NCBI GenBank assembly: GCA_019633985.1
Contig: JAHQWE010000060.1
Span: 1 to 41,279, forward strand
Origin: Acidiferrobacterales bacterium
GTDB lineage: Bacteria > Pseudomonadota > Gammaproteobacteria > Arenicellales > Poriferihabitantaceae
Reading direction: 5' to 3'
Length of the DNA: 41,279 nucleotides
Positions 17,237 through 25,964 of this stretch are shown piece by piece. The translations under genes and the position numbers were made by a program. The stretch's first letter is position 1. Each line of letters opens with the position of its first letter. A model generated the notes under the pieces. It saw only the letters and a list, made by a program, of their open reading frames with translations. It was not told the DNA's origin and did not search any database.

Positions 17237-17653
17237 TTAAGACTCTACTTCTTTCTTCAAACAAGTCAAAAATTCTTCAAATACCGGTTGGAGATCGGGT
17301 ATCAACTTTTTAAACAGTGGTCGTAATGGTCCGGTAAACTGCTCGTGCACAGTCACTTCTGTGAATGCCCCCTCTCCCGGCGTCAGTTGAAAGGTTCGCA
17401 CACCGCTAAATAATCCTAATGGCAAACCACCCTTCCAAACCATTTGCGTTGGTGGGGAAAACTCCAGCACTCTAACTTTAAATGCACGCTCTGGACTAAG
17501 ACGCGAGTAGACTTCAAGCTTCGCATTCAATTCCATGTCACCGATCAAATCATCGATTGTGGTATCCCATTCAGTCCATCCTGGCGCATCGGTTAACACA
17601 CGCCAGATATCGTCAGCAAAGGCTTCTATACCGATTGATGCTTCAAATTTCAT
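17237..17653 (-). CDS. SRPBCC (START/Bet v1-like) family protein
   Basis: A 138-residue single-domain protein with a helix-grip fold pattern: FEASIGIEAFADDIWRVLTD, then WTEWDTTID, a run of beta strands (KLEVYSRL, FKVRVLEF, TQMVWKGG) and a long amphipathic C-terminal helix (PVFEEFLTCLKKEVE). Such proteins bind hydrophobic ligands in a deep cavity and include polyketide cyclases and ligand carriers; the role here is unknown. I start at the ATG at 17653 because GAGGAGAG lies immediately upstream. A longer frame to 17713 adds 20 residues of low-complexity, arginine-rich sequence without a better signal. It is divergent from the Old Yellow Enzyme gene. Confidence 0.75.
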   Translation of the reverse strand: MKFEASIGIEAFADDIWRVLTDAPGWTEWDTTIDDLIGDMELNAKLEVYSRLSPERAFKVRVLEFSPPTQMVWKGGLPLGLFSGVRTFQLTPGEGAFTEVTVHEQFTGPLRPLFKKLIPDLQPVFEEFLTCLKKEVES

Positions 17654-17801
17654 TCTCTCCTCAAAAAAATAACGGACACAGCGTGACTGGGGAACCTTCG
17701 AACGACCCCACACTCAATTGTACATTCGTCAGGACGACTACATTTTTTCGGTTACTCTAAACATAATCATAATTCTAATTTTTCTCTGGTCAATACACAC
17801 T

Positions 17802-18941
17802 ATGTCACAGCTATTCTCTCCCTATAGGCTTTGCGGAATAGAATTTAAAAACCGCATCGCTGTATCACCGATGAGCCAGTATCGCGCTCTGAACGGATTC
17901 GCAAATTCCTGGCATCTAGCGCATCTGGGTCGCTTTGCAATGGGGGGCACTGCGCTAGTTTTTACAGAAGCTACGGCGGTTACAGAGGATGGTAGACGCA
18001 CCCACGGTGATTTAGGAATTTGGCTGGATGAGCAAGCAAAGGCTTTGATTCCTGTCGCGGAATTTATCACCAGCCAAAAAGCAGTACCGGGCATCCAACT
18101 GGCGCACGCCGGACGAAAGGCGTCTGAGCGTAGACCCTGGCATGGTGAAACCCCCGTCGATTTGGAGGATGAAGCTCAACGCAATGAAGCACCCTGGGAA
18201 GCGGCCGCTCCCTCTGCCATCCCTTATGCGGAGAGTTGGCCAACACCGAGAGAAATGTCTTCTGACGAGATCAATGCGACGATTCTTGCCTTCGGCCAGG
18301 CAGCAAGACGATCTATAGAGGCTGGATTCAAAATTATCGAAGTCTATGCTGCACATGGATTTTTAATCCATCAATTCTTGTCGCCTATTGCCAATCACAG
18401 ATCAGATGAATGGGGAGGAAGTGAAAGTAATCGCCGGCGTTTTGCCATCGCTGTGGCGGAGGAAATCCGTAAATCGATTCCGGAGAGCGTGCCTTTGTCA
18501 TTTCGCCTTTCTGCGACGGACTGGCTTGAAGAAGGCATTGAAGTAGAACAATCCGTTGCCACTGCTAAAGCACTCAAAGATGTCGGCGTCGACATGATTG
18601 ACTGCTCAACGGGAGGTATTGGCGGTAAGGAGAGGCCGCGAAGAATGGTGATCGAGGAAGGGTTTCAAATACCTTACTCCGCGCGAATCAGAAAAGAAGC
18701 AGAAATGGCAACGATGGGGGTAGGATTCCTTTGGGATGCAAAACGCTGCGAAGAGATCATTGCAAATGGGTCAGCTGACATGATCGCACTTGCCCGGGAA
18801 TTACTGGATGACCCGAACTGGGCATTTCACGCCGCAAAGACGCTGGGAGTGGACCAAAATTACGAGATGTGGCCGCCTGAAAGCGGTTGGTGGCTGATGA
18901 AAAGAGATCGCTTATTGAATAAACTTGGCATTCGAAGTTGA
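17802..18941 (+). CDS. Old Yellow Enzyme-family ene-reductase, XenA/YqjM-like, with altered active site
   Basis: A 379-residue FMN-dependent TIM-barrel oxidoreductase of the class II Old Yellow Enzyme group, which reduces activated C=C bonds with NAD(P)H. The frame begins MSQLFSPYRLCGIEFKNRIA and contains GIQLAHAGRKAS (97-108), the FLSPIANHRSDEWGGS block (192-207) and the ALARELLDDPNW C-terminal phosphate-site region. Two catalytic positions differ from XenA and YqjM. The Cys that tunes FMN (Cys25/26) is Ser25 in SPMSQY. The first His of the substrate-binding HxxH pair is Tyr182 in VYAAHGF, with His185 kept. I chose ATG 17802 because it is flush with the domain; the longer frame to 17718 adds a hydrophobic stretch unlike the family. 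Confidence 0.88.
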   Translation: MSQLFSPYRLCGIEFKNRIAVSPMSQYRALNGFANSWHLAHLGRFAMGGTALVFTEATAVTEDGRRTHGDLGIWLDEQAKALIPVAEFITSQKAVPGIQLAHAGRKASERRPWHGETPVDLEDEAQRNEAPWEAAAPSAIPYAESWPTPREMSSDEINATILAFGQAARRSIEAGFKIIEVYAAHGFLIHQFLSPIANHRSDEWGGSESNRRRFAIAVAEEIRKSIPESVPLSFRLSATDWLEEGIEVEQSVATAKALKDVGVDMIDCSTGGIGGKERPRRMVIEEGFQIPYSARIRKEAEMATMGVGFLWDAKRCEEIIANGSADMIALARELLDDPNWAFHAAKTLGVDQNYEMWPPESGWWLMKRDRLLNKLGIRS

Positions 18942-18979
18942 ACCCAATGCAACCATCAAGATCCTTCGTGGTCGATTGA

Positions 18980-19180
18980 ATGATGAATGGTCGAGGAAAA
19001 AGAATTTATTATCGCCGAGACAATGGCAAAGCGATCACGAGCGAGGATATCTATCATATGGTAATGCTGCAAACTTATCAGCGTGTGCCAGTGCATAGAA
19101 TCGCCAAAAAGTTTGCGATTAAGACCATCGAAGCACGTACCCTGATTGGTCGTCGCGCCTGTGGTAGCTGTTGCGGTTAA
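18980..19180 (+). CDS. small basic protein with HTH-like segment and Cys-rich end
   Basis: A 66-residue, strongly basic protein that I do not recognise. Residues about 20-55 (EDIYHMVMLQTY, then VPVHRIAKKFAIKTIEARTLI) have the spacing of a helix-turn-helix, with RIAKKFAIKTIEAR resembling a recognition pair. It ends CGSCCG. Two adjacent in-frame ATGs (18980, 18983) could start it; no strong ribosome site precedes them. It lies 38 bp after the Old Yellow Enzyme gene and is convergent with pilU, 21 bp away. Coding status is likely but not certain. Confidence 0.5.
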   Translation: MMNGRGKRIYYRRDNGKAITSEDIYHMVMLQTYQRVPVHRIAKKFAIKTIEARTLIGRRACGSCCG

Positions 19181-19201
19181 TTCTTTACTATTACCGGAAA
19201 A

Positions 19202-20401
19202 TTACTCGGTACTGAACTTCATAAAGTCTTCGACCGGTTCCTTGATAGGTGGTGGCAGCGTTTCCTCCACCTTCAGCTCATTTTTCTCTTCTTCCTTTTC
19301 CTGTTCTTGAATTGTCAGCGTCGGAGTGATTTTGTCCTGTACACCTGTAGACTGAGCAATACGCACCTTCAAATTATTGGCCGAATCAGCGTTTTTCAGC
19401 GCCTGCTTAATCGATATAGTGCCCGCCTGGTACATCTCATATAACGCTGAATCAAAACTTTGCATTGGGTGTGCATTTCTCGCCTCAATGACCTCTTTGA
19501 TTTCATCGACTCGGCCGTCCTTGATTAAATCTCGAACGCGCGGAGACCCAAGAAGCACCTCTACTGCAGCCGCCCGCTTGCCATCCTCGGTTGGAATCAA
19601 CCGTTGAGAGATGATCCCCCGCATATTCAGAGACAAATCCATGAATAACTGTTTGTGCCGGTCTTCAGGAAAGAAGTTAATAATCCGATCCAGTGCCTGA
19701 TTCGCATTGTTAGCATGCAAAGTGGATAAACACAGATGTCCGGTTTCAGCGAAAGCCAATGCATGTTCCATGGTTTCCCGGTTTCTGATTTCACCAATTA
19801 ATATGACATCTGGTGCCTGGCGCAGTGTATTTTCAAGTGCATCAGAGTAACAATCAGTGTCGACACCGATTTCTCTCTGATTGACGATGCTCTCTTTGTG
19901 GGAGTGCACGTATTCGATTGGATCTTCGATCGTGATGATATGGCCTGCGCTATTGCGATTTCGATGATCGATCAACGAGGCCAAAGACGTGGATTTCCCC
20001 GACCCAGTTCCACCAACAAACAGTATCAAACCGCGTTTCTCCATAACCAGATCTGGCAGAACCGCAGGTAATCCTAGAGACTGGTAATCAGGAATCACTG
20101 TTTTGATCACCCGAATGACCATTGACACTTCATTCTGCTGCTTAAATATATTGACCCTAAAACGACCGCTATTATCATCGGCAATCGCCAGATTCATCTC
20201 CGGCTTGCGTTCGAATGCGGCACTTTGGTCGTCATCCATGATCTCTTCTGCCATTTCCTTGACCATGCCTGGTTCAAGAATGGTTTTTCCGATTTTTCGC
20301 ATTTTTCCTTGCACTCGCATGCACGGGTGAGCGCCCGTTGAGAGATAGAGATCGGATGCATCGCGACTAGCGATTAACTTCAGATATGGTGCAATTTTCA
20401 T
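19202..20401 (-). CDS. pilU: PilU-like type IV pilus retraction ATPase
   Basis: A 399-residue cytoplasmic secretion ATPase of the PilT/PilU family. PilU works with PilT to power pilus retraction and twitching. Seen in order: N-terminal domain with ASDLYLSTGAHP (15-26), Walker A GGTGSGKST (130-138), Asp box TIEDPIEYVHSHKES (157-171), Walker B LIGEIRNRETM with Glu204, and His box GHLCLSTLHANNA (221-233). The acidic, Pro- and Glu-rich tail (about 340-399) is longer than in PilT and favours PilU. The start at 20401 (MKIAPYLKLI) has AGGAG nine bases upstream; an extension to 20485 adds 28 residues without support. No pilT or other pilus gene is in the window. Confidence 0.88.
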   Translation of the reverse strand: MKIAPYLKLIASRDASDLYLSTGAHPCMRVQGKMRKIGKTILEPGMVKEMAEEIMDDDQSAAFERKPEMNLAIADDNSGRFRVNIFKQQNEVSMVIRVIKTVIPDYQSLGLPAVLPDLVMEKRGLILFVGGTGSGKSTSLASLIDHRNRNSAGHIITIEDPIEYVHSHKESIVNQREIGVDTDCYSDALENTLRQAPDVILIGEIRNRETMEHALAFAETGHLCLSTLHANNANQALDRIINFFPEDRHKQLFMDLSLNMRGIISQRLIPTEDGKRAAAVEVLLGSPRVRDLIKDGRVDEIKEVIEARNAHPMQSFDSALYEMYQAGTISIKQALKNADSANNLKVRIAQSTGVQDKITPTLTIQEQEKEEEKNELKVEETLPPPIKEPVEDFMKFSTE

Positions 20402-20882
20402 GAAACCCGGCTCCTGGATTGGGTTAACGGTTATTTCGCGCCATCCAATGGAATACCGTTTTTGTCGATTTATTCCAAACTCCACCTCCCCGAATAGTAA
20501 TAATTTTACAGGTGCGGTGGGTCTGTCCCCCTGGGAGCGCCCTTCAGTGCCTGACTATATGCGAATTTCGCCGTAAATTGAATTGCTCAGGCAGGTAAAG
20601 GATAGGCTGTTGGCCCTGAATCTGAACTGAATCTCACCACTGATCCGTCCCGGAAATAGTGAATTCATACACACAGTCGTATTCTATTATCCAGGTATCG
20701 AGTCGCAATTAAATATCCTCCTACCGAGGGTAATCCTATAAACACCCAACTTCCACAAAATAAGATGTATGCCCTCTTTCCGTAATGTGAAACTGACGTT
20801 CCAGAGACAAATAGCGACCCCAGACAGCGTATAATCAACGGTAGCAATATTTGTTCGGAAAACCAAAAATCGGGGAGTCAGG
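20402..20882. other. intergenic region between divergent pilU and cyclase operon
   Basis: About 480 bp with no credible gene. It should contain the promoters of pilU (-) and of the kinase-cyclase/lipoxygenase operon (+). A perfect TATAAT hexamer lies at 20830-20835 (separate entry). The rest shows no repeats or recognisable operator. Confidence 0.45.
20830..20835 (+). promoter_or_regulatory. candidate -10 box for the cyclase-lipoxygenase operon
   Basis: A perfect TATAAT about 50 bp upstream of the GTG start of the 1693-residue gene. No good TTGACA-like hexamer lies 16-18 bp upstream, so if real the promoter may need an activator or another -35 contact. Identified by eye only. Confidence 0.35.
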
Positions 20883-23800
20883 GTGGCGGAGCGTCTTATC
20901 TACGAGAGCAGTAACTCGCAGATATATCTTTTGGATGAAAGCGAGTGGGACGTACCTGTTATTCGTAAAACACTGAACAGTGAGTATCCGCCGCCATCTG
21001 AAACTGATCGGTTTTACAATGAATTCGAAATCGTCTCAGGTCTCGACCTGCCACACAGCAGAAAGGCTTTTAAACGGTCGAGACACAAGCGGAAGCCCGC
21101 CCTTTTTCTCGAGTATATTGATGCACTGACCTTGTCAGAATCCGTTCGCGGTAAACAAAACGATATTGCCTGCTTCTTACGTCTCTCAATTTCCATCGCC
21201 AAAGCGCTGGGCGACATTCATCAGCACAATATTATCCATAAAGACGTTAGCGCCCAAAATATTCTCGTTGGTACCCACGACCAGAATATCACCATTATCG
21301 ACTTTGGTATTTCGTCCAAAATCAACCTAAAACGGCCACATCTTGGCAACCCGGAGCGTCTGGAAGGAAATCTCGGGTATATCTCCCCAGAACAAACTGG
21401 TCGCGTGAATCGGGTGGTGGACTATCGCAGCGACCTGTATTCGATGGGTGTGGTGTTTTACGAGATGCTCACCGGAAGCCTGCCATTTTCTGGAAAAGAC
21501 GCGATGGAAATGGTGCACGCCCATATCGCCCAGGAACCACCCAGTGCAACCGAACTAAATGAGACCGTCCCCCTGCAGATTTCTCGCATCATCAAGCTGC
21601 TTTTGGAGAAAAATGCGGAGGACAGATATCAATCTGCTTACGGCGTCGCGCATGATCTTGAACGCTGCCTTCATTATCTGGAACAAAATAAGGTAATCCC
21701 CGAGTTCATTCTTGGTGAGTCAGATTATTCTGGGCGTTTTCAAATCCCACAAAAGCTGTATGGCCGTCAGACCGAAGCCAATACCCTCCTCGACGCATTT
21801 GCCAAGGCGAGTCAGGGGGCTTTGAAGACCATCATGGTCGCCGGATACTCCGGTACAGGGAAATCTGCTCTAGTGCATGAGATCCATAAACCGATCACAC
21901 AAAAACGTGGTCATTTTATTGAAGGCAAGTTTGATCAATTTCAGCGCGGAGTGCCCTATTTCGCGATTTTGCAGGCGTTTCAGGACTATGTAAGTCTGCT
22001 TCTCACCGAGAACAAAGATAGTCTGGCAAAACTCAGCGAAACCATTCAAAACGCAGTGGGTGCGGAAGGTAAGGTGCTCACCGATGTGATTCCAAACTTG
22101 GTTCACATTATTGGAGATCAGCCAGCGGTGCCCGCTGTGGGAGGGTCTGAAGCACAAAACCGTTTTAACTATGTGTTCACCAAATTTGTTCAGGCGATCT
22201 CAAACCGTGAGCACCCCATCGCCCTCTTTATCGATGACCTCCAATGGGCAGATGCAGCCTCACTGAGCTTACTGAAGGTGCTCATGAGTGACTCAAAAAA
22301 CAAATACCTGCTTTGTATCGGTGCCTATCGCGACAATGAGGTCAGCAATGCTCACCCGACCATCATTGCGCTTAACGAAATGGCCGACCTCGGCGCAGAT
22401 ATTGAAACCATTGAAATAGGTAACTTATCACGGCAGGATGTTAACAGTCTGGTCGCTGAATCTTTATCGGTTGAAGAAGCCGATTGCATCGAATTGACCA
22501 ACCTCGTCTATCACAAAACGAGTGGGAATGCTTTTTTCGTCACCCAGTTTCTCAAATCGTTGTATGAAGAAGGGCTCTTAACCTTTGACTTTCAAAAGAA
22601 AATTTGGGAGTGGGATTTAGAAGAAATTAAACAACTCAATATCACAGACAATGTGGTGGAGTTGATGGCAAAGAAAATAAAAAAGCTGCCCTTGGAGACA
22701 CAGGAGGTGATGAAGCTGGCTGCGTGTATCGGCAACAGTTTTGACCTGGATATTCTTTCAGTTATTCACAAAAAAAACAGCGGTCAAGTTAAACAAGACT
22801 TACAACCAGGTATGGGAGAAGGATTGATTATCCCAACCACTGAAAATTATAAGTTTGCACACGACCGTATTCAGCAAGCTGTCTATTCCCTTATTCCGGA
22901 GGAAGAGAAGAGCAAGGTGCATCTGGACATCGGAAAACTCCTTTGGAAGGACGCCGATGAACGTCAGCGACAAGAAAGGTTGTTTGACATTGTCAATCAA
23001 TGGAACAAAGGAAGTGAAATCATTTCAGGTCGCGGTGATCTGGATCTCCTTGCAAACCTCAATTTACAAGCTGGTGCGAAAGCACGAGAAGCTTCCGCGT
23101 TCAGGCCCGCCTATACGTACTTGGAAACAGGCATTGCCCTCCTTCCCGATAATCACTGGAAAAGTCATTACGAATTAAGTCGCGACCTCCACACGCAGGC
23201 AGCAGAAACTGCCTATCTCAATGGCGATTTTCAGCAAATGGAAAACCACATCGAGGAGGTACTAAACCACGCGCGGGAACTGCAAGAAAAAGTAAAACCG
23301 TATGAAATTCGTATCCTTGCCTACAAAGCACAGAACAAACTGATCGATGCGATTCACACCGGTTTGGATGTCCTTGGGCAACTGGGAGAGCGTTTTCCCA
23401 GAAAAGCCACCATGGCCCATGTAATGACCGATCTGGTGAAAACCAAAGGCAGACTGCGAGGTAAAAACGTTGAACACCTAGCCAATCTGCCCGATATGTC
23501 AAACCAGGAAAAAATAGCCGCAATGCGCATTATTGCTGGTATTTGTTCCTGCGCTTACTGGGCTACACCTGCGCTGTTTCCACTGCTGGTATTCCGGATG
23601 TGCAACCTTTCTCTAAAACATGGAAATACGGCCCTCTCTGCATTCGGTTTCTCAACCTACGGCGTAATTATGTGCGGGGTTTTGGGCGACATGAAAAATG
23701 GATATGCATACGGCAAACTCGGACTCATACTGTTGGAGAAATATGATGCTCGCGAATGGCTTGCCCAAATCTATACACCGATCTATGCGCTAATCAACAA

Positions 23801-25964
23801 CTGGAACGAACATACGGAAAACACGCTGCAACCACTGCAAGAGTCCTATCACATTGGCCTGGAAACCGGCGCCGTGGAATTCGCCTGTATCAATGCTAAT
23901 CTGTACTGCATCGCCGCGTATTTGACCGGGCGCCAGCTGGATAAAATCGAATCCGAAACACAGGCTTATAGTGAAAGCTTTAGTCAATATAAGCAGGAAA
24001 CCAATAACAACTATAACGAAGTATTTCGCCAGGGAATGCTTAACTTCATGGGTCGCTCGGAAAATCCGCTGGTTCTAACTGGCGAGGCTTATGATGAAGA
24101 TAAAATGATGCGGCAAAATCTGGACAGGAATGACCAGACTGGCAAGTTCTTCATCCACTTTAATAAACTGATTCTTTGTTACTATTTCCAAGACAACGAG
24201 CACGCCCTTCACCACGCAGAGGAATCTAGAAAACTGCTGGAAGCAGTTCTCGCGAAATCAGAAATACCCAATCATCATTTCTACGAATCGCTAGCGATTC
24301 TGACAGCGTATGAATCCGCATCAGCGACACAGAAGGTTAAGATGATGCGACGGGTGAAGTCCAATATGCGAAAAATGAAAAAATGGGCGAAGGATGCACC
24401 GGAAAATTATCTGCATAAATATCAGCTGATGAACGCTGAGCGTTTGCGGGCTATCGGACAACGTGATCTGGCACGGGCAGAGTTTGATCGAGCGATCGAA
24501 GGGGCAACGAATCAGCGTTATATCCACGAAGAAGCGCTCGGGTATGAGCTTGCTGGCCGATTGTATCTGCAGGATAAATCGGAAGCCCTTGCGGAATATC
24601 ATCTTAAGGAAGCTTACAACGCTTACCGTCAATGGGGCGCGGAAGCAAAACTTCGTCATCTCGAGCAGCGCTATCCTGCCTATATTTCGCGGAATCTGGA
24701 GGGAGAAACCCGGTTTGGCACTCGCACGACGGTTAAGGGTTTGTCGGCAACATCCAACCGCAGCATGCTCGATCTTACGACCGTACTCAAAGCGTCTACA
24801 GCCATTTCTAGTGAGATTGTGCTCAAGAGTTTATTAGGCAAACTGATGAAGATCGTCGTTGAAAATGCTGGTGCACAACACGGCTTCCTGATTCTGGAAA
24901 AACAGAGCAAATTACTCATTCAAGCCAGATATGATGTCGATCAGGAGAGAATGCAGGTATTGCAGGGAATCGAAGCACTCGACAGTTCACTCATGGCGGT
25001 ACACGTCATTCAATATGTCCACCATACCAGCGACAGCGTTGTGATCAACGATGCACAAAACGACGAACGATATGCGCAGGACCCGTATATTATTGAGCAC
25101 CAGCCAAAATCCATTCTCGGCTTACCGATCATTAATCAAGGAAAGTTTATTGGCATCCTTTATCTCGAAAACAATATCACGACCGGTGCTTTCACCCAAA
25201 GCCGAATTGAATTGCTGGCTTTGCTTTCCGGACAGATTGCAGTATCCATTGATAACGCGATGCTTTATGAAAACCTGGAACAGAAAGTCGAAGAACGTAC
25301 CGCAGAGCTTATAAGGGAAAAGCGTAAATCTGACGAACTGCTGCTGAATATCCTACCTTCCGAAACCGCCGAGGAGCTGAAGCAATTCGGTAAGGCCGCC
25401 CCCAGAAGTTATGACAGCGTGACGGTGATGTTCACTGACTTTAAGGACTTCACCAATATCTCTGAGCAACTTACTGCAGAGCAGCTGGTAGACGAAATTG
25501 ACACTTGCTTTGGTGCTTTTGATAATATTATGGAAAAGTTTGGTTTGGAAAAAATCAAGACTATTGGGGATTCATACATGTGTGTCGGGGGACTACCTGC
25601 TGAAACATCTAGCCATGCCATCGACGCTGTCAGTGCAGCAATCGATATTCAAGATTGGATGTCTTATCACAAACAAAAACTGGAAAAATTGGGGCGTCCT
25701 ATTTTCGATATACGAATTGGTTTGCATAGCGGTCCGCTCGTAGCTGGCGTAGTTGGAAACCGCAAGTTCGCCTATGACATCTGGGGTGAAACAGTGAACA
25801 CCGCCGCACGAATGGAATCCGGAAGCGAAGCAGGCAGTATCAATATTTCGGAAACGACTTACTCACTGGTGAAAGATAAATTCGAATGTGAGTACAGAGG
25901 TAAGCTGCCTGCAAAGAATATGCGTGATGTCGATATGTATTTTGTAACAGGAGTGAAAAATTGA
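20883..25964 (+). CDS. Ser/Thr kinase-like / AAA ATPase / GAF / class III adenylate cyclase fusion
   Basis: A 1693-residue sensor-effector. Kinase-like domain (about 1-265): Lys29, catalytic-loop HKD (119-121) with Asn126, DFG (140-142), but no proper Gly-rich loop. ATPase domain (about 290-680): Walker A GYSGTGKS (321-328), Walker B FIDDLQWAD (449-457). A helical TPR-like stretch follows (about 700-1290), then GAF (about 1295-1460), a short coiled coil, and a class III cyclase domain (about 1510-1690). The cyclase keeps both metal Asp (1519, 1563), the adenine-selecting Lys1559 and Asp1632 (YDIWG), plus Asn1639 and Arg1643, so cAMP rather than cGMP is predicted. The kinase-ATPase-GAF front is more often joined to a histidine kinase. 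The start is GTG with GGGGAG upstream. Its TGA overlaps the lipoxygenase TTG start. Confidence 0.92.
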   Translation: MAERLIYESSNSQIYLLDESEWDVPVIRKTLNSEYPPPSETDRFYNEFEIVSGLDLPHSRKAFKRSRHKRKPALFLEYIDALTLSESVRGKQNDIACFLRLSISIAKALGDIHQHNIIHKDVSAQNILVGTHDQNITIIDFGISSKINLKRPHLGNPERLEGNLGYISPEQTGRVNRVVDYRSDLYSMGVVFYEMLTGSLPFSGKDAMEMVHAHIAQEPPSATELNETVPLQISRIIKLLLEKNAEDRYQSAYGVAHDLERCLHYLEQNKVIPEFILGESDYSGRFQIPQKLYGRQTEANTLLDAFAKASQGALKTIMVAGYSGTGKSALVHEIHKPITQKRGHFIEGKFDQFQRGVPYFAILQAFQDYVSLLLTENKDSLAKLSETIQNAVGAEGKVLTDVIPNLVHIIGDQPAVPAVGGSEAQNRFNYVFTKFVQAISNREHPIALFIDDLQWADAASLSLLKVLMSDSKNKYLLCIGAYRDNEVSNAHPTIIALNEMADLGADIETIEIGNLSRQDVNSLVAESLSVEEADCIELTNLVYHKTSGNAFFVTQFLKSLYEEGLLTFDFQKKIWEWDLEEIKQLNITDNVVELMAKKIKKLPLETQEVMKLAACIGNSFDLDILSVIHKKNSGQVKQDLQPGMGEGLIIPTTENYKFAHDRIQQAVYSLIPEEEKSKVHLDIGKLLWKDADERQRQERLFDIVNQWNKGSEIISGRGDLDLLANLNLQAGAKAREASAFRPAYTYLETGIALLPDNHWKSHYELSRDLHTQAAETAYLNGDFQQMENHIEEVLNHARELQEKVKPYEIRILAYKAQNKLIDAIHTGLDVLGQLGERFPRKATMAHVMTDLVKTKGRLRGKNVEHLANLPDMSNQEKIAAMRIIAGICSCAYWATPALFPLLVFRMCNLSLKHGNTALSAFGFSTYGVIMCGVLGDMKNGYAYGKLGLILLEKYDAREWLAQIYTPIYALINNWNEHTENTLQPLQESYHIGLETGAVEFACINANLYCIAAYLTGRQLDKIESETQAYSESFSQYKQETNNNYNEVFRQGMLNFMGRSENPLVLTGEAYDEDKMMRQNLDRNDQTGKFFIHFNKLILCYYFQDNEHALHHAEESRKLLEAVLAKSEIPNHHFYESLAILTAYESASATQKVKMMRRVKSNMRKMKKWAKDAPENYLHKYQLMNAERLRAIGQRDLARAEFDRAIEGATNQRYIHEEALGYELAGRLYLQDKSEALAEYHLKEAYNAYRQWGAEAKLRHLEQRYPAYISRNLEGETRFGTRTTVKGLSATSNRSMLDLTTVLKASTAISSEIVLKSLLGKLMKIVVENAGAQHGFLILEKQSKLLIQARYDVDQERMQVLQGIEALDSSLMAVHVIQYVHHTSDSVVINDAQNDERYAQDPYIIEHQPKSILGLPIINQGKFIGILYLENNITTGAFTQSRIELLALLSGQIAVSIDNAMLYENLEQKVEERTAELIREKRKSDELLLNILPSETAEELKQFGKAAPRSYDSVTVMFTDFKDFTNISEQLTAEQLVDEIDTCFGAFDNIMEKFGLEKIKTIGDSYMCVGGLPAETSSHAIDAVSAAIDIQDWMSYHKQKLEKLGRPIFDIRIGLHSGPLVAGVVGNRKFAYDIWGETVNTAARMESGSEAGSINISETTYSLVKDKFECEYRGKLPAKNMRDVDMYFVTGVKN

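Noticed and set aside
25380-25964. Guanylate cyclase
   Set aside because: Lys1559 and Asp1632 are the adenine-selecting residues; guanylate cyclases usually have Glu and Cys there.
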